Shown piece by piece: positions 18,334 through 26,557 of a DNA stretch of 64,000 bases; position 1 is the first letter of the stretch; each line of letters starts with the position of its first letter. The stretch is from Pandoraea terrae (lineage in GTDB: Bacteria > Pseudomonadota > Gammaproteobacteria > Burkholderiales > Burkholderiaceae), in the NCBI RefSeq assembly GCF_902459695.1, contig NZ_CABPRZ010000009.1:62001-126000 (forward strand), in the 5' to 3' direction. The notes under the pieces are model-generated. The model saw only the letters and a list, made by a program, of their open reading frames with translations. It did not search any database and was not told the DNA's origin. The position numbers and the translations under genes are program-made.

Positions 18334-18708
18334 CACATGCGTTCACCAAAGCTGTGCAATGGGGCTACATGAAGCGCCTCTACCTGTGGAGCCATGATCT
18401 GCGCGCAGCCGTGAAAGATGCAGAGGCTGCACGACCGGTGAACATCTCCCCGTGGCTTTTCTGCAATCGTGAGGGGGTGGGGTATATCAACGAAAAGACC
18501 GGCCGCGCCGGCGGATGGGAGTCGCTGTGGCGCAACTTCATGGACCGTGTAATGACCGAAACCAAAGTCACTGTGCCGTTCAACGAACACGACATTCGGG
18601 CCAAGGTGGCGAGCGATGCGGAGTCCTTGGGCACGCCCGCGCACTGCTGGCGCACGCTGACAGCAAGACCACCGAGCGCGTCTATCGACGCAAGGCTGAG
18701 CGGGTAAA
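18334..18708 (+). pseudogene. Deleted, frameshifted copy of the island integrase (3' part)
   Basis: This sequence matches the 3' third of the integrase at 43584-44690 (AVQWGYMKR..., EAARPVNISPWLFCNREG, HDIRAKVASDAES). Compared with the intact gene, 264 bp (88 codons, equivalent to 44074-44337) are missing between short AAGCG-CC repeats, removing the catalytic Arg of the TGLARGDLLRL segment. A 1-nt deletion near 18631 then shifts the frame, so the Tyr-containing C-terminus is lost from the reading frame although still present in the DNA. It is non-functional. The similarity continues through the non-coding region to the att repeat. Confidence 0.9.
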
Positions 18709-18737
18709 TCCACTCAAATCAAAGGGCTGAACGACAC

Positions 18738-18768
18738 AAACGGGCTTCACTAAAACGGCTGAAACCCG
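18738..18768 (+). repeat. Hairpin between integrase remnant and att (copy of the one at 44720)
   Basis: CGGGCTTC and GAAACCCG flank a 12-nt AT-rich loop. One mismatch separates this stem from the perfect version (CGGGTTTC / GAAACCCG) at the same place behind the intact integrase. It may be the integrase terminator or an arm site near the crossover point. Confidence 0.5.
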
Positions 18769-18773
18769 CATGC

Positions 18774-18797
18774 AATAAGGTGGCGGAGAGAGGGGGA
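18774..18797 (+). repeat. att site, left copy (24-bp direct repeat of the tRNA-Ser 3' end)
   Basis: The 24 bases AATAAGG + TGGCGGAGAG + AGGGGGA are identical to 44753-44776. There they cover the CCA end, the acceptor 3' strand and the first bases of the T-stem of tRNA-Ser(GGA). Only 17 bases of tRNA are present here, so this is not a gene. It marks the left end of the 26-kb island and the right end of whatever carries the integrase remnant. Confidence 0.85.
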
Positions 18798-19179
18798 CTT
18801 TAGTCCGGAGCCACCAAGAACAATGAAAATCAACGACTTACGATTCCCTGTCTGCCATCAGTGTACCAGCACCTGTGTACCAGCACCTGTGTACCAGTCA
18901 AAATTTGCAACCTGCTGCACGAAGTGAGCGTCCACACGGATTTCATCCCGAGCGCTGTCATCGGTTCGAGGTTCCTGTTGCCTTTCGAGGGACTCAGGCC
19001 GGGGGCGGAGGCGGACCTGCAGACCCGGCCAATTGCTATAGCTGATCCACTAGCATTCCTCTGCGCCTGAACCGTTGCGGGCTCCTCATAGCACGCCTTA
19101 ATGCTCTGCTCACCGGCCTGGCCGGTGAATATCAGGAACTCGGTGGTACTGTTGCGGATTAGCGCGCGCTAGTCATCAG
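18798..19179. other. Non-coding region inside the left island end, with short tandem repeat
   Basis: No convincing gene. At 18861-18897 a 14-bp unit (GTGTACCAGCACCT) is repeated about 2.6 times in tandem. The rest shows no feature I can name. Confidence 0.5.
18861..18897 (+). repeat. 14-bp tandem repeat, about 2.6 copies
   Basis: Unit GTGTACCAGCACCT occurs twice in full and then as GTGTACCAG. The position 64 bp inside the left att site would suit recombinase or accessory protein binding, but that is speculation. Confidence 0.7.
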
Positions 19180-20904
19180 TCATGGCTTAGCCCCGTAAGA
19201 CTCAGCCAGCCGGTCCAGCAGATCCTTGTGACGCGCCTCCAAGTCAGCCAGCGCGAACGTGCCCGATGCCAGCAGGCGCTGAGAATTCGGCAGACTCTCG
19301 ACGCGATCCTCGAAGTACCGCACCCGCTTGTCCGCGAAGTCCAGGTTGCCCAGCGACGTGTTCTTCCGACGCGACAGCAGCGTCAGATTGCCGAGCCGGT
19401 GCAGCCACGACTCCCTTTGCTCCTCAGTGAAGTCCTTGAGCCATTGGCTGGTTTTGCCCGGGGTTTGCGGAAGGATGTGCTCTACGCTGATTTCGTCAGG
19501 CAGATTCAGCGGAGCGGCGTGGCTGGCCAGCAGGTACTCCAGGCGCAGCAGTACGTACTTAGCGAAACGCCGACCATAGATGGCGCCGTCGAGCAGGGTC
19601 GCCAGCAGCTTGTCATCGAAGTCGAAAACGTTGCTTGATAGGACGCCGTCGGGGGTCGCAGCCGCTTCAATGGCCTTGAGGACATCGTTCATGTTGCTGA
19701 TGCGCTGAGTGGGCGTGAGCTGGAGAATCCAGTCCGCTGAAAACTTGTTGTCGATGCGCTCGATCAGGTCGATCAGACTCTGTGCCTTGAACTTGCGATA
19801 CCAGGCCAGCACTGGCGGAATCCAGTCCGTGGCCGGAAGCCCCCGGCGCATCACGTTGATGCGGTTGCGGTAGGCATTGCCCAAGCTGGCTGGCTGGCCT
19901 TCGAACTGGATGGCCTCGTCATAGGCATCCTTGTGGGCCTTGACAGCACCGAAGGTGTCCGTGCCCAGCGCCAGCAGCGGCGGCTTGGCGCCATAGATCC
20001 GTTCATCGAACTCCTTGAGCAGGCCCTCGCGCGCCTTGTCCTTGACATAAATGGTCCGCACGAGCGACAGAAAACGGTCGAACTCGTCGCGGCCCATCTC
20101 GCCCTCGACCTCTTCCCAGTATTCGGCCCACTTGCCGCGATCCTTCTCCCCGGTGATCGCGCCCAGGTTTTTTGCCTTTAGGATGTCGCTGTTCGACAGG
20201 GGAATACCTCGGTCGTTGAGGATCGTAAAGAGACGGAAGGCATCGTCCAGATCCTCCGTGGCCACATAGATGAACAGCGCGTTGTTGAGCAGAAAGCCGA
20301 CAAAGCGGTCAAAGTCGGCTGCACTGGGGAAGCGCTCGGCGCCATCGATGCTGGCATGAATGGTCTGCATGCCCGCCGCCATATTGGCCAGCGACAGGTT
20401 CTTGCTGGCCGCGATGCCTGGCAGGTCCGCGCTGCGCGAACCACCATCGGCCTTGATGTACCTTTCAATGAAGGTGCCAACATTGTCGCGGATGTCATAA
20501 ACAATGCGGTTGCGGCCAGGAATCTTCTTCCACTTGTTTTCTTCCTGGAACAGCATCTCGCGACACGCGCCCTTGAGCTTGGCATCCGTCACCCGGTCGC
20601 GAATGCAAGCGAGCATCAGCATCAGAGTGGTCAGGCGTTGCTGCCCGTCTAGCAACTCGTATTCCTCAAAGCTCACGCCGTCCGACGTGCGTGTGGCCTT
20701 GCGCAGCACCATCGAGCCCAGGAAATACTGCCCCTCCGGGTTGTGTTCACTGGCGTAATTCACGTCATCGATCAGTTCGGAGATCTCGTCCTTGCCCCAC
20801 ACATAGGCACGCTGATAGTCGGGAATGCGGAACCAGAAGCGCGAAAACACATCGCCGATGACGATCTTGGCGCTCTCGATCTGGCCTTTTTTGCTTGAAC
20901 TCAT
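19180..20904 (-). CDS. DUF262/DUF1524 (GmrSD-like) protein
   Basis: From ATG 20904 the product has 574 residues. The N-terminal DUF262 domain shows IPDYQRAYVWGKDEISELIDD and LLDGQQRLTTLML, the ParB/Srx-like nucleotide-binding motif. The C-terminal DUF1524 domain shows SVEHILPQ and LGNLTLL, the His-Me-type nuclease motif. Fused DUF262-DUF1524 proteins include GmrSD, a type IV restriction enzyme against glucosylated phage DNA, and related defence nucleases. Both motifs look intact. It is the first gene at the left end of the island and reads leftward; the unknown membrane gene at 20974-21651 lies 70 bp upstream on the same strand. A phage-defence role is inferred. Confidence 0.85.
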   Translation of the reverse strand: MSSSKKGQIESAKIVIGDVFSRFWFRIPDYQRAYVWGKDEISELIDDVNYASEHNPEGQYFLGSMVLRKATRTSDGVSFEEYELLDGQQRLTTLMLMLACIRDRVTDAKLKGACREMLFQEENKWKKIPGRNRIVYDIRDNVGTFIERYIKADGGSRSADLPGIAASKNLSLANMAAGMQTIHASIDGAERFPSAADFDRFVGFLLNNALFIYVATEDLDDAFRLFTILNDRGIPLSNSDILKAKNLGAITGEKDRGKWAEYWEEVEGEMGRDEFDRFLSLVRTIYVKDKAREGLLKEFDERIYGAKPPLLALGTDTFGAVKAHKDAYDEAIQFEGQPASLGNAYRNRINVMRRGLPATDWIPPVLAWYRKFKAQSLIDLIERIDNKFSADWILQLTPTQRISNMNDVLKAIEAAATPDGVLSSNVFDFDDKLLATLLDGAIYGRRFAKYVLLRLEYLLASHAAPLNLPDEISVEHILPQTPGKTSQWLKDFTEEQRESWLHRLGNLTLLSRRKNTSLGNLDFADKRVRYFEDRVESLPNSQRLLASGTFALADLEARHKDLLDRLAESYGAKP

Positions 20905-20973
20905 TTCACACCTTAAGAATTGTCGGATGGGATACGCCACACTCCTTCGTCAGCCCTCGGGCCCAATCTGACG

Positions 20974-21651
20974 CTACCCTCCCCGCTGCGGAGTTACATA
21001 GGTAATCGGCGTCTCGCTGGGCTTAGCGATAGCGGAGTAGGTCGAATAACCACCGATGAAGAAGGTTGTGAATGATGCGATGCCTAAGGCGATAGTCATA
21101 CAATTAATCACGTCGCCGATCACCCTCGCGTAGCTCCTTTGCCGATTGGCATGCCACGCGGAATAGGCAAACTGGCCCAAATACCGCAGGCCGGTGGCGA
21201 AACCAGCGAAGCCGATTCCGGCAACAAACCACCCGAGACCGAGGCCGACCTTGGACAGGAGGGGGTCACCTGACAACGACTGCCCCTTGGTGATCGCGTT
21301 TCCGGCGAAAGCGAGCAGCGCGGCCGCAGCACCTCCATTGATAACAATTGCTGAACGAAGAGCGGTCTGTCCCGCCTCGATTACCGACTTGAACATCTCG
21401 ATGCTGTGGTTAGTGCTAGCGGTAAGCTGCGCCTTCCACACTTCCAGATTATGCTCGGCCTCGGTGATCTGTTCGGCGCCGGCGGATGACTCTTCGGCTT
21501 GAGCTTTCGTTAACGCCGAGGCCAAATACGCCTCAAGGTTGGCGATGATAATCTGCTGGTTCCCGTTCGCTTTAGCGCTCGCTACATCCGTCAGTATTTG
21601 CTGGATCGCTTCCGACGCTTTCATGTTGTATGTGGTCTGTATTATGGGCAT
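20974..21651 (-). CDS. Membrane protein of unknown function next to the GmrSD-like gene
   Basis: From ATG 21651 (AGGGGG eight bases upstream) the product has 225 residues; GTG 21660 is an alternative. The first ~100 residues are a helical, Glu/Ala-rich soluble part (possible coiled coil around EITEAEHNLEVWKAQL). Then come about four hydrophobic segments: AIVINGGAAAALLAFAG, LGLGWFVAGIGFAGFATGL, and a pair near the C-terminus around MTIALGIASFTTFFIGGY. I do not recognise the family. It lies 70 bp before the DUF262/DUF1524 gene on the same strand, so the two may be one operon and could form a nuclease-membrane effector pair; this is inference only. Confidence 0.65.
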   Translation of the reverse strand: MPIIQTTYNMKASEAIQQILTDVASAKANGNQQIIIANLEAYLASALTKAQAEESSAGAEQITEAEHNLEVWKAQLTASTNHSIEMFKSVIEAGQTALRSAIVINGGAAAALLAFAGNAITKGQSLSGDPLLSKVGLGLGWFVAGIGFAGFATGLRYLGQFAYSAWHANRQRSYARVIGDVINCMTIALGIASFTTFFIGGYSTYSAIAKPSETPITYVTPQRGG

Positions 21652-21891
21652 TTGCGCCACCCCCTGGGATAGTCAGAAGTGGCGCCGCAATTTCCGCCTC
21701 GGTGATGCGCTAGGCAGCACTGAATTAATCACAAGTCTGGATTCTACGATTTTGCAACTGGTTGCACGAAGTAAGCACACACCGTTTTTTCGGCATTCTA
21801 GCTGGCCATCTTCGGATTACTTCGCGAGCCGGATTTGAATCGGACACGCCGTCAGTGCACGCTCCCCACTACAACGCCCCCCATATTAACG

Positions 21892-22479
21892 TCATAGCTC
21901 CCCGTCAAACCTCGCTCTTACACGCATTACGGTTTGCCTACTTGTACCCAGTTCGCGAGCGATAGCGGCAATCGGTGCGCCCTCCACGAGACGCTCTCTT
22001 ACCAACCGCTCATTCTTCGCGGTCAGTGACCTTGGGCGCCCGAGTGACATACCTGCCGCCTTGGCGCGCGCAATGCCTGCCGCTGTGCGCTCCAGCAGCA
22101 AGTCCCGCTCAAATTCTGCGACTGCCGCCAAGACCGACATCGTCACCCTGCCGGCAGCACTCGTGAGGTCTGCGCCCCCCAGAGCCAAACAATGAACACG
22201 GACACCGGCGCGCGCAAGCTCGTCGACTGTCGCCCGAACGTCCATTGCGTTGCGCCCGAGCCGGTCCAGCTTCGTCACCACCAAAACATCGCCGGCTTCC
22301 AACCGGTCGCGCAGTTTCGCGAACCCCGCGCGCAAGTTCGCCGCTACTGAGCCACTGACGCATTCGGAAATCACCCGGCGAGGCTCAAGGTTGAAGCCGG
22401 CCGCGTGTATCTCGCGCACTTGGTTTTCTGTGGTCTGATCTGCCGTAGATACACGGCAGTAGGCAAACACCCGGCTCAT
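21892..22479 (-). CDS. Serine recombinase (resolvase/invertase family)
   Basis: The product has 195 residues. The N-terminal catalytic domain has YCRVSTADQT, with the nucleophilic Ser at about position 10, followed by VTKLDRLGRNAMD and the conserved helix E region (FERDLLLERTAAGIARAKAAG). The C-terminal helix-turn-helix (APIAAIARELGTSRQTVMRVR) is intact. Length is normal for Tn3-type resolvases or DNA invertases. No transposase of the Tn3 family and no res site repeats were seen nearby, so it is a solitary recombinase in the island, possibly controlling inversion or multimer resolution. Confidence 0.88.
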   Translation of the reverse strand: MSRVFAYCRVSTADQTTENQVREIHAAGFNLEPRRVISECVSGSVAANLRAGFAKLRDRLEAGDVLVVTKLDRLGRNAMDVRATVDELARAGVRVHCLALGGADLTSAAGRVTMSVLAAVAEFERDLLLERTAAGIARAKAAGMSLGRPRSLTAKNERLVRERLVEGAPIAAIARELGTSRQTVMRVRARFDGEL

Positions 22480-22766
22480 TCATATTCTCCCGTCCAAAAA
22501 GCCTGTACGGAACTTTAGGGAAGTACGAAATGGTGTCAAGCAGATTTTTGGACAGGGAGTGAGCGGGTGTTCAAAAGGGACCGTTTCCGGACACGGGGAG
22601 CGGCTGCCCCCGACCCTGAGCGGACTTACGAGCGATCAACCTTCGAATGTCGCCTTTCGAAGGTCGAACTGCCGTTGTACATCCGCTTTAGCGGGAATTG
22701 CCCACGCAACGCACATCGCGACCGTCTCCGGGCCTCAAGCCGTCGAGCATGACCCGCGACCGGGAA
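22480..22766. other. Short intergenic region, nothing recognised
   Basis: Between the serine recombinase and the 419-residue unknown gene. It begins with the recombinase promoter region; no repeat array or second gene is evident. Confidence 0.4.
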
Positions 22767-24026
22767 TTACAGCTTGTGGTTGATGCGGACAATCACATCC
22801 CTGCGCCGCCGCAAACTCTTGTTCTCTGCCCCGAAATATTCCGAAACGAGCTTGTACCCGAATGACATGCCTGCGCTGACAGCGGCAGCTGTCGCTGCGA
22901 TCGCAGTGGTAGAGCCGGTCATTGCATTCGATACGGTGCCGGAAATCAGCCCGACACCGAAGTCCGAGACGGAAAACCTGGCGTACTTTTTCAGAGCCGT
23001 TTCAGCCTTCAGCTTTGATGCGATGCTCGTGATTTCCTCCTTGATGAGCACCTTCTGGTCGTCGTCATTGCAGTACGCGACCTCGGCAATCGCATCCTTG
23101 AGTTGACTCAGCAGCTCAGAATCGTTTTTGATTGCGATAATGTCGTCCCAAAGCGCTTCCGACAGATTCGGAACCTTTACGGAACTGACGATCTGATCAG
23201 TTTTCGGTTTAAGGATTCCACCCGTTCGCACATAGTCGTAAACGAGCCGGTCGCCCGGTAACGTATCAAAAAGACTCGATGAATATCTGCTGGCAACGAT
23301 GGAATGTATGAATCCTATTACTAGGATTTCTGCCTTGTCTCCGAACCACATCGGATCGCCCTTCAGCAGTCCTTGTGATGGCGAGTCCTCAGCGACTTGG
23401 AGGCCGATCGGGCCAAGACGCACGCCAGCTGAATATTTGGCCTGTTCAAACCGTTGCGTAATTTCCTTGATCACATCTGGCTTCTTCAGCAGATCAACGA
23501 CCGACTTCCTGAGTAATTCAACTTCGGGTTCCACCGCGACCTCCCAAGGTTGAAGGACGATATGCCCAGCGTCGGTCATAGGTCGAAGCTTAAGCAACTG
23601 CGCGACCAGCGGTGGCAGCGTCGAGTTGAGGAACGCGAAGCGCTCGGATACGTCAGTGGACCAATAGTTCTTCCACGACGATATTATTTGAGGGGTTTTG
23701 GAATAGCTCTTGTTGCCACTTTCCGGCAAACGCTTCCATAGCGCCGAAGCGCGCGGTGCCAACAGACTGTACAGCGGGTCCGGCAACATGACCTGCTTCG
23801 AGAACAGCAGAGGTAACGCAAGCTCTTCCGTGCGCTTCCTGCCTTCGACAATCTCTGTCGCTGTGAAAAGACTCTGATTGAAGCGTCCTACCGATGGCGG
23901 CAAGGCTTTCAAATAACAATTTTGGATGTCATCGGCCATTTGCCCTGCGGCTTTCCGACTGAATCTGTTGAAATCAAGGTTGGGACGATCAAGATTCCAT
24001 TTTTCTATAACACCGAAAATATCCAT
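22767..24026 (-). CDS. Unknown protein with hydrophobic Gly/Ala-rich C-terminal segment
   Basis: The product has 419 residues, starting MDIFGVIEKWNLDRPNLDF. Composition is that of a normal folded protein, with low Arg and high Lys/Asp/Ser compared with its neighbours, suggesting foreign origin. Most of the length is soluble. Near residues 355-395 there is an uncharged stretch (VGLISGTVSNAMTG, STTAIAATAAAVSAGMSFGY) that could form one or two membrane helices, followed by a basic tail (KSLRRRRDVIVR). I recognise no domain. It is a single gene between the serine recombinase and the IS701-family insertion, in an island that also carries a GmrSD-like protein, so an anti-phage role is possible but unproven. 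Confidence 0.7.
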   Translation of the reverse strand: MDIFGVIEKWNLDRPNLDFNRFSRKAAGQMADDIQNCYLKALPPSVGRFNQSLFTATEIVEGRKRTEELALPLLFSKQVMLPDPLYSLLAPRASALWKRLPESGNKSYSKTPQIISSWKNYWSTDVSERFAFLNSTLPPLVAQLLKLRPMTDAGHIVLQPWEVAVEPEVELLRKSVVDLLKKPDVIKEITQRFEQAKYSAGVRLGPIGLQVAEDSPSQGLLKGDPMWFGDKAEILVIGFIHSIVASRYSSSLFDTLPGDRLVYDYVRTGGILKPKTDQIVSSVKVPNLSEALWDDIIAIKNDSELLSQLKDAIAEVAYCNDDDQKVLIKEEITSIASKLKAETALKKYARFSVSDFGVGLISGTVSNAMTGSTTAIAATAAAVSAGMSFGYKLVSEYFGAENKSLRRRRDVIVRINHKL

Positions 24027-24073
24027 TTTGCCGGGAGCCTTGTTGCTAAGCCGAAACGAGCAATATAGCCTAG

Positions 24074-25461
24074 TACTACAGCCGTAGATTTTTTTACTAT
24101 ACTTATATTAATTAGCAATACTTCACGTCTAAACTATTCATTCGACTGCAAAAGCGTGGGAGCGTGAACTGGAGGTACTGCACCAGCGGCTCGGGGAACT
24201 GTTCAGGCGTCCAGAGCCCCGACAGCGGTCGCTCGCATACCTGAAGGGCCTGCTGGGTACAGTCGAGCGCAAGAACGGCTGGCAACTCGCCGAATGGATC
24301 GGCGAAGCGACACCCGATGGCGTACAGCACCTGCTGGAGCGGGCACAGTGGGACGCTGATGCCGCTCGCGATGTGCTGCGCAGCTATGTAGTCGAAGAAC
24401 TGGGCGAGCGTGACGCGGTGCTGATTGTGGACGAGACCGGTTTCATCAAGAAGGGACAGCACTCGGCCGGTGTTCAACGCCAGTACAGTGGCACGGCAGG
24501 CCGTATCGAGAACAGGCAGATCGGCGTATTCCTCTGCTATGCTGGTCGTGGCGGCAGTGCATTCATCGACCGCGAACTGTATGTGCCCAAGGCGTGGACC
24601 GATGACCGTGTGCGCTGCGAGGCAGCGGGCATTCCCGGATCGGTGGAGTTTGCAACGAAGCCGCAGCTTGCGCGCCGCATGCTCGAGCGGGCGCTGGACG
24701 CAGGGGTGCCGTGCGGCTGGGTCACGGGGGATGAAGTCTACGGCGGTGACCGCCAGCTGCGGCTGTGGCTCGAGTCGCGCGACCAGTCTTTCGTGCTGGC
24801 CATCGCGAAGAACGAACCCCTGTGGTGGAAAGGTCCAGACTACGTACGGGCAGACCGGATCGCCCAAGCCCTGCCGGCAAGAGCATGGCGCCGCGTGTCA
24901 GCGGGTGCCGGCGCCAAGGGCGAGCGCCTGTATGACTGGGCGCTGACTCCGCTGTGGCGCTTGCAGATCACCGAAGAGGAGCGTCGCTTCGGGCATTACC
25001 TGCTGGTGCGACGCAGCCTGGACGAGGAACGCGAACATGCGTATTGCGTCGTATACGCGCCGCGCAGTAAGGCCACACGACAAGCCCTGGTGAACGTCGC
25101 GGGCCGCAGGCGGGAAATCGAGACCGGCTTCGAGGCGACCAAAGGCGAATGCGGACTCGATCAGTACGAGGTGCGCCGATGGCAGGGCTGGTATCGCCAC
25201 ATCACGCTGGCCCTGCTGGCCCATGCGGTACTCGTCACCCTGCGGGTGCGCGGCAAAATAACACCTGAAGGTTTGGTGCCGCTCAGTGTGCAGGAGATCC
25301 GCCGGCTGCTCTGCCGCATCCTGTGGCGCGGCGCTCACTCTATCGCGTACGTGTTGTCCTGGTCGGCATGGCGGCGCCGACACCAGTACCGCGCCTAGTA
25401 GTGCCACTACCGAAAACATGGATGTGTGCCCCCCAGTGTCCTTGCATCCACGGCTGTAGTA
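24074..25461 (+). mobile_element. IS701-family insertion sequence, 1388 bp
   Basis: The ends are TACTACAGCCGTAGA (left, from 24074) and, read from the other strand at 25461, TACTACAGCCGTGGA, so the terminal inverted repeats match at 14 of 15 bases. Flanks are CTAG on the left and CTAA on the right. The IS701 family targets YTAR-type 4-bp sites, so these may be a target duplication with one later change. The single transposase fills the element. It sits exactly at the edge of the 115-bp repeat at 25462. Confidence 0.85.
24136..25398 (+). CDS. IS701-family transposase
   Basis: The frame is open from just after a TAA at 24130-24132. It reads AWERELEVLHQRLGELFRRP, the normal N-terminal region of IS701 transposases, so the annotated coding region must begin before ATG 24373. 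No ATG, GTG or TTG precedes AWERE; an ATT at 24136 is the only near-start. Either a non-canonical start is used or the start codon was lost. The DDE region is visible: LIVDETGFIKKG, VTGDEVYGGD and the late Glu around REIETGFEATKGECGLDQYE. The rest of the 420-residue chain appears intact. Confidence 0.85.
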   Translation: MHSTAKAWERELEVLHQRLGELFRRPEPRQRSLAYLKGLLGTVERKNGWQLAEWIGEATPDGVQHLLERAQWDADAARDVLRSYVVEELGERDAVLIVDETGFIKKGQHSAGVQRQYSGTAGRIENRQIGVFLCYAGRGGSAFIDRELYVPKAWTDDRVRCEAAGIPGSVEFATKPQLARRMLERALDAGVPCGWVTGDEVYGGDRQLRLWLESRDQSFVLAIAKNEPLWWKGPDYVRADRIAQALPARAWRRVSAGAGAKGERLYDWALTPLWRLQITEEERRFGHYLLVRRSLDEEREHAYCVVYAPRSKATRQALVNVAGRRREIETGFEATKGECGLDQYEVRRWQGWYRHITLALLAHAVLVTLRVRGKITPEGLVPLSVQEIRRLLCRILWRGAHSIAYVLSWSAWRRRHQYRA

Positions 25462-25576
25462 CTAAGGCGGACGAGCACGTCCCCCAGTTTGAGACGCTCA
25501 GCCTTGGCACATTCGGCCAACGCGAGACATCGTCGATCTGATAGTTGCGGTTGTCCGGCGCAATTCAATCAGCCGA
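25462..25576. repeat. About 115-bp repeat, copy 1 (second copy at 34217-34330)
   Basis: It starts at the IS701 right end and runs to CAATTCAATCAGCC. The copy at 34217-34330 has about a dozen substitutions. On the minus strand both copies have an open frame reading NCAGQ-x-QL-x-DRRCLALAECAKAERLKL-x-DVLVRL, and most differences fall in third codon positions. They are probably fragments of one minus-strand gene. In both places the repeat is followed by sequence from the AAA+ ATPase module. Confidence 0.75.
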
Positions 25577-26108
25577 CTATGACAGCCCTTTCAGCGGAGC
25601 CGCTCGTCTGAAATGGTGCCTGGCCGTATGGTTTGAACCTCCCCAACGGCCAGGGCAAAACTCATCAGTGGTGATGGGCGGTATGACTCGGTGCGTCGGC
25701 GCCCGCGCCAATCGGGCTCGAGACTTCAGCCCCCATGTCCGGCGCAAGCTCTTCGACTGATCGGCCCTTGGTCCCGATGCCAAGGAAACCAGATGCAGAT
25801 TGACGCCCTCGCGAATCGCGTCGGGGCCGACCATCGCCGACGGCATTCCAGGCGTGTTGAACTGCTGAATGGGTTGTTTTGTGACTGCGACTTGCATCCG
25901 CAAAACTCGATGAGATGTTGAGCCTGCCCTGTGGCTTCGACGCGGACGCCCAGGCAGGTGCCGGTCGTTCTCTGCGCTGTCCAGCCACACGGCGGTAAAT
26001 CGCCCTCCACCTGCCTGATCTGACATCCGAAGCCCCTCGGCCACGCAATCTCGCGTGACGCCCCACCGTCTCCGACGGCCTCGTCCTTCATTTCAGGAGC
26101 GCTTTGTG
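25577..26108. other. Region without a recognised gene
   Basis: Between the 115-bp repeat and the 39-residue ORF. Overlapping frames exist on both strands (for example minus 25577-26044) but show Arg/Pro-rich shadow composition and no motif. It may contain the upstream regulatory region of the ATPase module. Confidence 0.4.
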
Positions 26109-26228
26109 ATGAACCGGCAACCCCGCTTATGGCAGATCTTTCTCGATGAACTGCGCCAGAGCCTGCGCGACTACCTCCGGCCCCTGATGGCTGCGATCCA
26201 GTGGGCACGTCGCCGGCGCCGCAAGTGA
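26109..26228 (+). CDS. Small basic protein (39 residues) upstream of the AAA+ ATPase
   Basis: ATG 26109 follows AGGAGCGCTTTGTG, a good ribosome-binding site. The product begins MNRQPRLWQIFLDELRQSLR, continues DYLRPLMAAIQWA and ends RRRRRK before TGA at 26226. It is an amphipathic, strongly basic helix with two Trp residues. No homologue is known to me. It is co-directional with the AAA+ gene 330 bp downstream. It could be a small membrane-surface peptide or a leader ORF. Support is limited to the ribosome-binding site, composition and position. Confidence 0.45.
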   Translation: MNRQPRLWQIFLDELRQSLRDYLRPLMAAIQWARRRRRK

Positions 26229-26557
26229 GACCCTGCGGCCCCCCGCGGATTCCGGTCCCTTGGCTTGGGGACGACCGAGGCACATCACAAAACCGAACGG
26301 CCGGCAGGTCGTTCGGTGGCTCCAAGGCCGCGTTACCGTCCCCATCGACGCCGCCATACCGACGGAAGTCCCCCAGGCCTGGCATCGAAGATGCGGACGT
26401 GGCTCGGGCCCCAACGAGTGCGTTGAAGCCGCAACTATCCCCACATCCGCATCTCGAAGCCGACTTGCATCGGCGCAATCGGGTTGGACACTGAACCTCA
26501 GGAAGCGCGGTTCTGCCAAGGCCGCGCCCCGTCGACCACCACAATGCCGAGGTCCCT
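26229..26557. other. Leader region of the AAA+ ATPase gene
   Basis: About 330 bp between the small basic ORF and the ATPase start. It is open in several plus-strand frames, but with shadow-like composition. No clear terminator or operator was seen. Confidence 0.35.

Noticed and set aside
18861-18897. Short tandem repeat considered as a CRISPR array
   Set aside because: The unit is 14 bp with no spacers and fewer than three copies; no cas gene is in the window.
21820-21850. T-arm-like sequence (GGATTTGAATC) suggesting a tRNA remnant
   Set aside because: No acceptor stem, anticodon arm or CCA could be drawn around it.
25577-26044. Minus-strand 155-codon frame downstream of the IS701 element
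   Set aside because: It has shadow-like composition with overlapping alternatives in other frames and no ribosome-binding site or motif.
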